DNA from: Nautilus pompilius
Lineage: Eukaryota; Mollusca; Cephalopoda; Nautilida; Nautilidae
Assembly: GCA_018389105.1 (NCBI GenBank)
Contig: JACATO010000121.1
Span: forward strand, 310,001 to 374,000
Reading direction: 5' to 3'
Length of the DNA: 64,000 nucleotides
A program made the translations under genes and the position numbers. Below are positions 1 through 12,900 of the stretch, in pieces. The notes under the pieces were generated by a model, which saw only the letters and a program-made list of their open reading frames with translations, made no database searches and was not told where the DNA came from. Numbering within the stretch: the stretch's first letter is position 1; the number at the start of each line of letters is the position of its first letter.

Positions 1-3000
1 AGAAGCCACCAAATAATGGCAGCACAGGATCTTAGGGTCAGCAGAACAACACAGCCATGTGATTTATTGATCCTGCCTCTAGCCAGATCTCACACGTACC
101 TGTGTTTTAAGCAGTGTTTAAACTGTAATTAGTTTTTTTTCCCCTTAATTGGGAATTTGTGTGCGTGTGTTTGTTTTGCTGTATTAAATCAAATATGGCA
201 GGAATGCCAAGAAATGTTTTAATAGTGATAGATGTGAACATCAATCAGACCAGATCTTATGTAACAATTAAAGGAGTTTTGCTGCTGAAATGTTTTATTA
301 AAATTAAATCTACAAACTTAAAGAAATGAGATGAAAAATCAAATTCACCACTTGAGAAGAAAGGTTGTGGTTTATTTGTTGATCCCAGGATGAGGATTGA
401 GGGAAGTGAATTGGAGAAAGTTTCACTCAGGAGACTCCATGTTATAATGATAGACAATAGGTCCAACTGGACCTCCTTGGTGTCTCAGTAACTGTCATGT
501 ACAGATGAAGAAAGGTTACCTGATATCCATTTAGTTCTTAATTTTTAGCATTAAAAGAGAGAAATAATTTTCTTTTTTTTCATTAAAAAACAGCTCTTTG
601 TACATTAAATATGGAAAGATGTCTCACCTGGAGGCGGTGTAGACTAGCTTTCTTATGTAAAAGCAGAACAGGATTACTATTTGAGTTAATACAGCAAATC
701 AGTCTTCCTATGTTTTTGGAAGACCCTAAAGTTGGATGTTGTAAAGGAGTAAATGTGCTTATTACTGTCAGAACTTTTTTCTTCGTTATTAAACTTTCTC
801 TCAGCAAAATCATCTTTTTCTCTTTCCTTTGGACTAAGTCACAGCAGGTGCTCTCTCGAATAAAAAGACAACGACACATCCATATCAAATGTTTGTATTT
901 ATATAAATCATACAATGCTGTCAGAAATAAATTGCACAAAATCTTCACAATTTTAATACTTTGATATCATCTAACTTCGACCAATCTTTCTATTCACATA
1001 ATGTACAATTATTTTTTTTTCCTTATGCTGTAGCCAGCAGACATGGTACTTTCTGCCTGAGGGTGGAGAAACCACTGGTAGGGGGTCAGTCTGTCTCCCT
1101 GCTGCTGTTGAGGGGTCATATCACTAGTAACAAAACCTAGGTAGGTTATTATTTCATACACGAACAAAGTGTGTAACTGTAATGCATGAAAAATTCTGGA
1201 ATAATTCTGTGTGGTCTTGTACACTGGCTATAGTCAGTAAAAAGCTTTTAATAGAAGTTATGCAGACAATCAGCCATTTTCTTTCTTTTTGGACACAAAC
1301 TTCAGTACTCAGTATCTAAAGATTGCTCTGTGGATGTGCTACCATTTTTAATTTCTCAACCTAGACCGAACGGGTGTAGGATTGGTTCCACACTTTCATG
1401 TATGTATATATTTCAAATTGACAACTACTGAGAAACCAACTAACATTTGACCACCTAGTGTTGTTTTACCCGACTATGGAGAGGGGAGGAAAGAACACTA
1501 CCAGAGGAGAAACCATTACTAGAATAGATGCTGACTGACTGACCAGACAGCAGTGAATAAAATACTCCTCGACTTTCACCAGACTCTAATACAAGGTTCA
1601 TAGTAGTAACTGTTTTTCTTATTCAAAAGAAACAGAGTCATGTTTCCAACAACCTGCAAGAGAGAGTAAACTTGAGGGGAAAATTGCACAATTCAAATTT
1701 GCGATTTTTGTACTTTCTGCTTAAATTCTTAAGAGAACCTGCTATCAGTCTTTTGCAGCTGCAATTTAATTTAAATACTTTTCATCCCTAGTTTCCTTGC
1801 ATCAGAACCCAGCCAGTTCACATTGCGTGATAAAATGTCTTAAGCTGTACATCTTAAAAACAAATGTACGCTTGGCCAAAAGTTCTGCAACAACCTAGAA
1901 ATAACCTCTCTTCAAATCAGAGCCTGACCCCTTCTGGCTCTCTTTCCTATTTCTTCTTGCAACTGTATTAAGGTGTATTGCAGTGTCACATTTTTCAATT
2001 TTGGCCGTCGTCCCCCACCCTACAAGTACATGGAAGAAAACCCTGACGCTGTTACACAAATCCAGCAGGGGATTTAATTTGGTCCGATCCTGCAAAATTA
2101 GAAAATTCTAGGGTGGTGAAAAACTTTTGGCTGCCATGGCTGTGAAGGTCATGCACATTTTAAACAAATGACGAACAGATACTAGAGTGGAAACAACCGA
2201 GAGGTTGTGTTCATCTCTTGTCTGGAGCACTCAGCCATGTGGAGCTGACCAATAACTATTATTATTATTATTGATAAGTTCCCAGAAACGAAATTCCATT
2301 AATTCTTAAAGGGATAACAGAAACAGATCAAATTCTTGTTTATCTTTGCAGGTTTAAAAAAAAAGGGGAAGACTTTCTTCTTTTCCTTATTTTACAAGGG
2401 GTTAGGCTGGAAAGTTGTATATATTTTTGTGGTAATTATGAGTCTGAGAGTGTTTCAGGGTCTGTAATTGTGGTCAACAGCAGTGTATTTCATTGTATCA
2501 CAGAACTTGCTTTTTGAATATGAACATCTTTCTTTTGAAGCAACTTCAAGTCTTGATGGGGAAAGCAGATCCGCCCTCCCACACACCAAACAGAAATAAA
2601 ACTGTTGTCAAACTAATTTCTGTAATTACCATTAGTACTAAGAATTCAGCATTTAATGACAAAATCCAATTTTATTTTGCAGGAAACTATATTTTGAAAA
2701 ATGCATCTACAGAGACCCTGGAAGCTGTCACTAGTGATATCTTGGCATGTTTGATACGCTAAGCTTCTTTATCCAATTATGACAACCTGGATTGTCGTTC
2801 AGTAACAGTGGCTGGGGGCAGGGCAGGAAACAGCAGTGAAAATGTCTTCCGTGTTTTTATAGAACTTTATGAAAAGCAAACAGTGACTCCCAAAACTGCT
2901 GATAACAGATGCATTATTATTATTATTATTACCATAACCAGAATTCTGGGTACAAAAAAATTTGCCAATCCATTAGCCAAATGCAGGCCTAATTGGTTCA

Positions 3001-4783
3001 CAGAATTAGAATGAAACTTTAAAAATGGGTGGTTAAAAAGATAACTGGGTAATGGGGGTCGGAGTTGGTGATGAGTGAGATGTTGAAAGAGTGATGCCCT
3101 AGTAAGATTTAGCTGATGATTAATAATTTTTATTGTAAAAATGACTGGTTGTGTAAATAAAGAATCAGATCAGCAGGTTCCCACCAAGCTTAAAATGAGA
3201 AACAGGATGCAGCAGCAGGGTCTGTCTAGGTTTGTGGTGTGTCGCAGCAGCCAGATGGACACTAAGCATTCTCCACTGCTGGTGAAACAGGAAAGCTCCC
3301 TTATATCTGTTGTTTTAACCTCTTAGAAGCAGCATAAAACACCCTGGCTAAAATATAAATAAAGCTACTTGTTTCTTACCGATAATTAGATGTTCTATTT
3401 TCTGCAACACTGACTACACAGTAGTACCAAGATTTGAGAGAGACAATCCCCATAACTTACTCATACACAAACAACATGCCACTTGTCAACTGCTATTTAA
3501 TTTTCAATATGAGTGATTCTTAACTAGTTTATTGCAGATCACAAACACCTGTATAGACATGTATACTTTATGTGCATGCATATGCAGTATTATGGAAGCC
3601 CATATTTGTATAAGATAAAGCATTTTTATTTGGCCCACGAATGGCATCAGCTATTAGATTACATTGTGTCGAACTTACCAACGAAAATTTTTCCTCCCCA
3701 AGGAAGAACCATAGCTTTGTGAAGCAGTTGTTTTTATCTCCTCCCAGCCCATGCAGAATATATATTTTGGTAATTGGAACATGCATGGATAAATAAATAT
3801 TCCAATTTCCCGAAGCTAAACAGCCTATTGATTTTTAATAGATCTAGTTTAGATGACGAGACAATGTGGATATTTTCTTTTCTTTTAAATATACCAGATA
3901 AATGCTATCATCTAGATGTTGAATGTGAGGATAGTCAAACAAAACTACAAATGTAACAATGACTGAGCAAGTAGCCTCAGCCCTTCTCCAATAGTGTCAT
4001 GGTGATCCTGTGTAAGAGGACAGCAAATTTGGGTATCTTGTGATATTATAACCACTTAGATAACCAGGCAGGCAGGCAGACTCTTGGTCCAAACTGTCAA
4101 ATTCAAAAACAAAATACAACAAGCATCGTGTGCCTTATAAAATTGGTAGTCCAGCTTGCTTTTGTAACTATAAATGTGAGGTGTGATTGTAATTTTTGTC
4201 ATGAAGATTGTAGCAATGATATTTTCGGATAACAACAAGTTCAGTAAATTTTACTTTAACTGCCATATCTGAACTTTCATCAGGTCTAAAAGTTTGTGGA
4301 TATTGGAAATCTACTGTGTATACTTATGTCTAGAGAGAGACTGCCATACAGAGCTGACTATCTTGAAGGTGATACGTAATCTGTATGCCAGTGTTTATAT
4401 GAGAGATATGATTTGAAATGTTGAGAGAGAAACAATGTTGGCAGGAGTTAATACTGAACAGAGCAGCACAGTATCAGCAGTAGACAGACCCTCAAGACTG
4501 TAGCCAGGGTGGAAGGCAAAGAGCACGCACGCACCATGTAACTTGTCGGTAAATGGGCAGCAACATTATTATAAGTTAATATTTTGATTGTATCATCTTT
4601 AAATACTCAAGCATGACTACAATACTACAGCTCATTTATGATGTATCATATTTACAGGAAAAGAAGAAGGGAGAGGAGGGCAATGAGCGGATTCACCGCT
4701 GCCAAACTGTACAGGTAGGTATAGTAAAATAACTCTATGGTTTTGACACAAAGATCTGTTTGATAATAAAGTAGCATCTTTTC
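1..4783. other. 3' flank and presumed 3' UTR of the receptor gene
   Basis: No coding sequence was recognised here on either strand. The part nearest the stop codon is expected to be 3' UTR on the minus strand. The first canonical AATAAA downstream of the stop on that strand reads TTTATT on the plus strand at 3625-3630, which would give a UTR of about 1.15 kb; this is only a candidate. Open frames at 583-964 on both strands overlap each other, resemble nothing I know and are treated as chance. Short ATT runs occur near 2260 and 2912. Confidence 0.5.
3625..3630 (-). promoter_or_regulatory. Candidate polyadenylation signal of the receptor gene
   Basis: On the minus strand this reads AATAAA, the first canonical hexamer found after the stop codon. 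No transcript evidence is available, and hexamers arise by chance in AT-rich DNA. Confidence 0.2.
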
Positions 4784-6920
4784 TCACACACTGGTCTCCT
4801 TCTTAAACTGATCCTCATCTGGGACCTGGTGCAGCCACATATCATCAAAACTGTCTTCTGAGCTTGAGGCGGAGTCTTCCGCCAGCTTTCTAATACACTC
4901 CCGGGGCGTGTTCGCGTAGGAGCTGAACGACCGTGGGAACCAGTTCAGGTGCTTGGACGAGCTTGCAGAGTTACCATTCTCATTGCACTTTTTCAAGAGT
5001 TTCTGTACGACATTTTTCTGATAGGAATGGTTCACGTATGCATATGGTATTTTGCGTGGCCGATTTTTGAATTGTTCCTCCCAATCCAGAGACCGCTGTT
5101 TTGAAATACCATGCCGGGAGTGTCTGTGGCGCCGACGATGAGTCGGATCAGAGTGGTGATCCGAGTCATTTGATTTTGTATGTTTGGCACATTGTAGCTG
5201 GCTGTCTGACTCATGAAATACAAAACTTCCACCCTCATTTGCTGCAGTTGCATCACTTTCATCTTTGTTCTCACAGCCACATGAAGTCATTTGGCAAGCA
5301 TTTTCTTCGGAAGAAGCATTATTGGCTGTCTCTTGCTGTTGTGTGCTCTTTTCACTGTGTGACTGCTGCATAGGCGCCCTCTGGTGACTGCTTTTGCTGG
5401 CTGGCAAATCCATTGAATTCGACTGCATGCTGTCAGTGTTTGCATCTGTCTTTTTTGTTTGACAGGTTGAGGCCTCAGATGGCTCAGGGGGCAAATAACC
5501 CTGAAGTACATGACATTCTGAACTGCCAGAGTTGATTTGATTTCTCTCGACGCTTTGTCCATCAAAATCCTGTGAGTCGTCACAGCCAATGTACTGGTCT
5601 GGTGAGGTGATAGGCAGGGTATCTGCTGCTACTTTACCAGCCCGTGGCAGTGTATTGCAACGTTTTGGCTGCACAAGGGTGAAAGCACTTGGGTGGTGCC
5701 GTGAGCTGACAGATGACGTACCCGGTGAGTGGCAGTGAGGTAGAGTCTGAGACCCTGAAGGTGAAACAAAGCTACAGCTTGGAGATTCTGTGAGTGTTTC
5801 TGGAGATGTGGCTCCACCTACTGGAGGAATCTGGTTCCGATTGAACGGCAGCGATGAAAACAGTGGAGGAGTTGCATGGATATTTAGTGGAAGTTGATGT
5901 GAATGCTGTGCCGGTTTTATGAGTCCTTGGTCCATGAGGTGGTGGTGATGTTCCTGTTCATCATCTGGATTGGCTTGGATCTGGATCTCAATGCTCCAGT
6001 GAGTATTAGCATCAGAACTTGCTCCCTGGCTGTATCTTTTCTGTTCACCATTGAAAGTGTCCACATTGGTGTAGTTGCTGCCATTGATGTCTTTATTCAT
6101 GTCCTTGTTGATCAACTTCAAATGCGTGTGTCGGTTTTTCTCCCAAAACTTCTTGGCCACACCATTTTGGCGGGGGTTGTAAAAGTTAGGGTAGTTGGCA
6201 CTGCTGATCGAGCCATCTGTAAACGATGCTGGCTGTGGTGGAATTATGTTGGACTGCTTTGTTGGGTCAGCTTTGATCTGGTTCACCCGCTCGATGTTGT
6301 AAACTTTACCAGACAACGACTCTGTCTCCAGACTGCTGGCAGAGCGGACATGCCCATTAACATGTGCAATGTGATTAGCAGTCGAAGTGTCCATTTCAAA
6401 CATAGCCTGTTTCTCACAGCAGAAGAACCGCTTCCAACTTGCTCGTGCATCATCCCGCATCAGGCAGAAATACCCAAGGAGAAAGCCACCTAAGAGCACA
6501 CTGACCAGCCCATAGAAGTAGCTGAATATCAACTCTTGTTTGGGGATTATTGTCCGGAATGGCTTTGCCACAGCAAAAGCAGCACACACCCAGGCCACAA
6601 TGAAAAGGAAGAGCACAACAACCAATGCCCTCAGCTGTGTGATCGGTCGGCGCTCCTCATCCATGATGCTTGAGTTACTGGACACGTTTGTGTCATCTGT
6701 GTGCGCAAGTGAGTGTGTGTCCACATGTGTGTCCTCGTGGTTTGGAGCTAGTTCTATCTCATTGACATGCAGTTCCTCTGTTTCCTCGGAATAGCTCGGG
6801 TTTGTTGCTGATCCACGAATCACGCAGGAAATGCGCATGAAAAAGATCAAATTGAAGGCGACAAGCAGGGCTACTGGTCCATAGAAAGCTCCAAGGCCAG
6901 GATCCCATGACAGGTAACAA
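4784..6920 (-). CDS. ADGRA3: ADGRA terminal exon: TM5-TM7 and long cytoplasmic tail with PDZ ligand
   Basis: This exon has about 711 codons. Residues 1-10 contain the ECL2 cysteine and WDPGLG. TM5 is about 10-33, TM6 about 97-118 ([16 protein letters not shown]) and TM7 about 129-153, followed by the conserved [14 protein letters not shown]. The third intracellular loop (about 36-95) is acidic and Thr/His-rich. The tail is about 555 residues, longer than I recall for vertebrate GPR125. It is Ser/Gln/His-rich and has a basic segment ([10 protein letters not shown]) and a YAYVNHSYQ motif near residue 600. It ends KKETSV, a class I PDZ ligand equivalent to the vertebrate ETTV that binds Dlg-type scaffolds. 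The acceptor is TCTCTTTTAG. The stop is TGA at 4784-4786. Confidence 0.95.
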
Positions 6921-9900
6921 CTAAAAGAGACAAAACATGCATTAGTTGCATGCTGTAACACATGAATGGAGGAGAAAGAACATCAACACAGCATAAATTT
7001 TGAAAACGTTTACAAGTTTACTCAAGAAACATTGGCAAAATAAAGGGGAGAAACTCTTGATCAATACTACAGTAATCCTTATATTTAGCATCTTTTATAT
7101 GCAAATGATATTGTGCAATGTGATAATGATCCATTTCAACCCAAAGAAGCAGTATTTGAAAGGTAACAAACGGTCAATTAGCACATGTGAGCATCATTAA
7201 TCAAGTGTAAAAGCACTTAACATATTATTGGGAGTAAAGCCACCACTCTAAAGTGAAATATCAATCAGACTCTGTTGTTTGTCTCTAGTCCCCTTTGCTG
7301 GGTGGGACGTTCATATTAAATACTGTCTGCATGTGCGAGTTGTCAGGATCTCAAAAAGCATTACAACAGTCCTGGTATTTAGCTATCTTCCCTCCTTTTT
7401 TAAAATGTTCCAGAGATTTATGGGGTAAATTTTAAATCTTTCTATCCCAACACTATCTGAATGCTGCTTCAAACTAAACAATGAAATGATGCAGCTTGAT
7501 TGTGTTGTAATTTCATTTTTAGTTTTGATATTGATACAAATTGAAAAGAAAGAATTATTGCTTCCATAATTTGACATATAGTGTTTGATAAAAACGGGGA
7601 TTTAGTTGACGGATTAAACAAACAACAAGAAAACAATTTTAAAAAAAAAGATTCTTAATTTGCCATTAAGGTAATGAATGAGATGGTTCACAGGAGTTGA
7701 GCAATACATTTGTTTTTCTCTGTAGTAGATACTGCACTGGAGACATTCCTGCCACTATGGCTTTATTAATTTCTTAATATTGTTTATACCTGAACAAAGT
7801 GTTGCTTTAATTTAACAACTTTCGAAGTTAGTTTGGGTATTGCCTGTACATCTACATTTTCCTTAAAACAACAACAACGTTTCATTAGATTTTGCATCTT
7901 TTCTTTCACTGTGGACATTTAAAACAGCAGCATCTTTATTAGTAGTAGACGTTGCCTTACACCTGACTAAAAACAAACAACTATAAAAGCTCATTTCATT
8001 TGTTGGACAACTTTTACCAACAAACTTAAATTTAAGGTGTTCAAATTACAAAGAAAGAAACTACAAAGTAAAGTTGCCGATTACTTTAAGATGGTAACTC
8101 ATTTTACTGAGGTGCTACTTTGTATATACATATGTAACATTGATTTCCCAGATAAATGACACTTAATCACATGGATGTTTATCTTTTAGAATTTGTCATG
8201 AATTGTGATAATGTATTGAGCAACGTGTTTGTGGAAAGACTACCTCACGATTCTCTATATTTTATTATTGTTTTACATTTAAGCCAACTGTTTTTCTTTT
8301 CCTATAGATTGATATTTAAAACAGGTGTGTGATAACTGGTAGTTAAATATTTCACCATATTCACGCACTGTTACTCAGATGTTTAGGTAAACAACAGTAA
8401 TTTTTATCATGTGATATTGTACAAAAAAACTATGATTTTACCAACAAAAATGAATGTTAACAGCTAATCAAATTTTGTGGATAATCTGGAAAACCTGATA
8501 GTTTGTGACCAAGTTATTTTATCTAACTTATGTGATTACTTTTAACCAAGGATAGCTTCGTATTCTACTTCGGAATAAGTGAAAACAGTGGTTTGCGTTT
8601 GAAATTAATGGCTTATGAAAGATCGTCATTGGCAAAGACCAGAAGATGACCATGAAGTGAACAGCGAAGGGCGAGGGAGGGAGGAAGGAATATCCTCGAG
8701 AAAATTAAAGGCATCGCTGAGTGGAGTTGCTTATATGGTGCTGCGCCACAAGAATAGGACAAACACCACTTCTAAAAGAGATGGCCGCTACACTAAGACG
8801 TTTGTCCAGCTTCCTTGATCACAACACAGAATAGTTTCATATCTGTATCTATTGTTAAGAGGAGGCTGGAAGCAGCTGATTAATTGGAAGAAGCGTAGCA
8901 TGTAAACTTCAATGGGGCCATCAAAACGAGACCAAAAAAAGGCCTGCTTGGGCTAAATGTCACAAAACTGTATAAAATGGAAGCAGGTGCACTAGACTGA
9001 TGATTCTCTTCATAAGTTTGAAATACTTGTGTCTAATTGTAGCCTATGTCTGTCGGAGAGAGGGTGAACACGTGCTCAAAGATGGCACAATGTCCACTGT
9101 CAAACACGGTGGAGGAAACAATGGTTCGGGGTGGGTTTTCTGCCAACACAGGCGGTGATTTGTATAAAATTAAGAATTCCCTAAACAAGCAGAGATACTC
9201 GGAGACACACCATTCCGCTTGGTTCACGTTTGGACCCAAGCGCTGTCAGAATTATTCATGCAAAACTAAGACGACTGGGTTCTTATTACCACAGAATGGG
9301 CCACACAATCACTGGACTTAAACCCCATTGAAATCGTGTAGATAGAGGGGCGAAAGATAAACAACCATCTTCAGCCCAACAGTTGGGCCAGATCTTACAG
9401 GATTGGATTAAAGTAGGAGATTATCTCATCAAATTTAATCTGGAGACTTCCAGGAATCTGTCGGGTAGTAACTGCAGCAAAAGGAGGATATTCTGATGAA
9501 TCTAAAGTGTAGGGGTTAGGGTCACATATCCACATGACCTTAAAATTATTATCGGACATCAAAACGTTTGGGTGGTGGTATATCTCTACATTAAAAAAAA
9601 TTGTTTCAGTTAGATCTGAACACAACCCTAACCTTCACTTGGACAGCTCACAGCAGGGACCTAGACAGGAGAGGTGACCAAGTAATTCTGGTCAAGGGTT
9701 GCCCTTGCAACCTCCACCACATAATACACGAGAAAACCCAACTAGGACTCTTTTCAGATTTGGGAGGAAAGCCAGATGGTCCGCTGGTGAAGAGGAGCTA
9801 GAACATGGCTGGGACCATCAGCAATGGCAGCTCAACAGCCGCCTAATGACATTCACCTGTTTGCTTTTATCTGGCCACCCAAAAGTAGTAATGGGTTCAC

Positions 9901-12900
9901 CACCACACCTAGCCACAAAAATTTGTTTCCGTGTACTTTGCAGGTAAAATAATAAAATTCTATTTGTTTTATTAGTGTAAACAGAACATACACACAAATA
10001 ACTAGTGCACTTTCTATCCTGACTCTGTAAGTAAGATGTCCGATACCAGAACTGTAGTTGTGATTAGCAAAGAAAAGAATACTTGCAGTAAACTTGTTTC
10101 CCTTTGTACATCCCCCACAACCCAAACAGTTTATACTGGTTTAAAACTCCCATGAAATATCTGGGGGAAAAGTCTTGAAAGTTGGTTGTGGTCTTTTATT
10201 ATTCCTAATAAGTCCTTCAGTACCATAACTGCCTGATTTCATTTGGCACAGTTACTTGGCAATCACATCGCATTTTGATGAAGCATCTTGCCGCTGTAGC
10301 TAACTGGTTGGAATTGCAATTTTAAGAGGCGTACTTTAGTTTTGAACTTCTATTATACAACATCAATGTTTAATTGTTTTTATAGCCCTGTAGGTAAATA
10401 TGGTAATATCAGAGATCAAGGTGTATAATTAAGAAAAGATAACTTACTATTCTCGTCCTGCATAGTGGTCAAGGTTCACCGCAGCTGTGATGCCACAGAT
10501 GATGAGAGGAACTCCCCAGCCAAGGAGGTAAAAACGGAGCATAGGCTTTGGTGGCAGTGGCATCAGCAGGGGTTCAGGAGGTGGGGAGGGAGGCCGCTCT
10601 GCCTTTGTGAACTTCTTCAGCATGTTGCTGTGATAAAACAAGGGGAGATAATTGGATTTAAAGAAATGGCAGAAAATTTCAATAGTAAAAAAGTAACAGG
10701 GCAGTGGACTTGATATAATGGCTTCAGAACAATACAATGTGAATTAATTTTCCCAACTAAAAGACAAAAACAGGTATCATGCTGTAAGACATCAAACAAA
10801 AGTCTTTTAACAAAACTGGTTGATATCTACTAACAGATTCAAGTTGGCAACAACCAGCCGTCAGAACCCCGTGCTACCACCCATTCTGTTTTCATCTTTA
10901 TAAAGTTATTTGTCAACACTTAGTAGATTAACATTTCCCAATGTCGTTTTTTTTCTTTAACACACCTTTTGAAACCCACATCCCCTGACAGCTGCTGCAC
11001 GACTGTTAAAGGGTTAAGGGTACAAGCAGTTTATAGGCCTCTGGGAGCCATCACACATTTTCCCTCTACTTCAGAACAAAACACAACAAGCAACAGAGAG
11101 CTGGAGGATGGGTGTTCGGGGGCTGTGCTGCTGGTTTGGGGAGCCCAGACCCGACCATGGGGAGGCTGGTGTAGGTAGAGCAGGGGTAGTGTGGATGTTG
11201 GAAATACAAGAAGGAAAGTAACTGCCAAAGCAGACGACATCATGGATGAAAAAATTCCTTGATGATGCACATGAATGGATGACTCTCCTGGAAAACCCTA
11301 AGTCTGCTTGCCACATGGAAGATGATCTAATAGTGCGAGAAGTAAATCGCTGAGATTCAGAACTTCTCCATTATTGTCCAGGAAGGATACTAGGAAGTGA
11401 ACCATTTAACCCAATCTTAGACCAGCCTTAGGCAACCATTATAAGTTTGTGGTCAGTCATCAAGCCATGGCAATGTCAACTTAGTCAAATCTCTCTAGGG
11501 ATACAGCAGCATGTTGAAGAATAAATAACTACTTTCTTCCTTACATTTTCAAAGCAGAAGAGTCGTGCAACCACTTCAAATAAAAACAATAATAGACCAC
11601 AGTAAAGAAATTGGTTGGTCACGTTCCCCATGTGTATCCCATAACATTCTAAAGCACTTATAATAATTAATAAAAATGAGTATCTAATTTGAAAACTTTA
11701 CAGATCTGAAGAAAAGTAACATCATTTTATAATTTATAGGATTTTAAGAACACATTGCCAAAAGTAACAGTTATCTTCTAGAGCAGATTCAAAATGGATG
11801 TTTTGATTCTTTTTCCTTTAAAAATACAGGTACAAAAAGACCAAATTGGCTGCATACCAGTAATCATTCTATGCTTTCATTCAGAAAGATATTTTACCCA
11901 TTGCTACATAATATCCAATGTAAAAAAATATCCAGAAAAGTCATCATCTCAGTTATTTCCAATGACTTGACTGTTTGGAATTACCATCCCCCCACACACA
12001 CTTCATCTCCATCCTCTGCACTATAAAGTGTTCCTTCATTTAAATTGTTCTGTCTGAGCAGATGTCTTTCCATTTATAAATTAGAAAATTAAAGAACATC
12101 AAAAACAGATAATAAAGCAGACTTAATTTATTCCATAACCAAAGCACATTTTCTAATAGCTCATCTTTACCAGTGTTCAAGAGAATTTCAGTCAATTAAA
12201 AATTTTATATTTATAATAAAAACTAAAATATTATGCCATTACCCCCATGCTTTCTTATTTCAGAAATACAAGACGGTTGCCATCAAAATATCAGTATAGA
12301 AATATCTAATCAATCATTTCTCATATGCATTGATAATTTGAGATTAACAATTTTAACCTTAAAACTAAATGATAAACAGTTCAGACGGTGGCCTTCAGTA
12401 TCTTCTTAAAGCATCTCTCACCACCAGTCTTACCAGCAGAAATGCTAAAAATAAATAGAGAGAGAGGATAACTAATTTAAAATTGCCCTTCTCATCATCT
12501 CTTCACAAACAGAAGCCATATCCACATCAATCACTCCCATTTCTCTTCAGTCACAAATGAAGTTCCTACCCACTGCCAATGGTGGGGAACCATTGACAGT
12601 AGGTAATCAAAAGGACTAACTGTAAATGCTCAAACAAACCACAAACCAGTCACTTCCACAGCAGCTAAATCAAAAGGTGAACAGGAAATCAAGCTCAGAT
12701 ACATTTCCACTCATTCGTTTTCATGTATGTAAAGAACTCACAACTAAGTTTTTTTTTGTTGTATACATTCTCTTCTTTCGATATCAAAATCTATGAAACT
12801 TGCACCTTCATATATATATATAGCTTAACCTTTAAATGCTAAACTATTAAAGGCATACCACAAACAACATAGTTTAGGTTGCAGTAGTTCTGATTTTGAA

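Noticed and set aside
583..964. Overlapping open frames of about 120 residues on both strands
   Set aside because: They resemble no family, have no splice context, and overlap each other. They are likely chance in 3' flanking DNA.
5903..6493. A 196-residue plus-strand open frame opposite the last receptor exon
   Set aside because: It is antisense to sequence encoding TM6, TM7 and the tail, which has clear homology and correct splicing. It shows no motif of its own.
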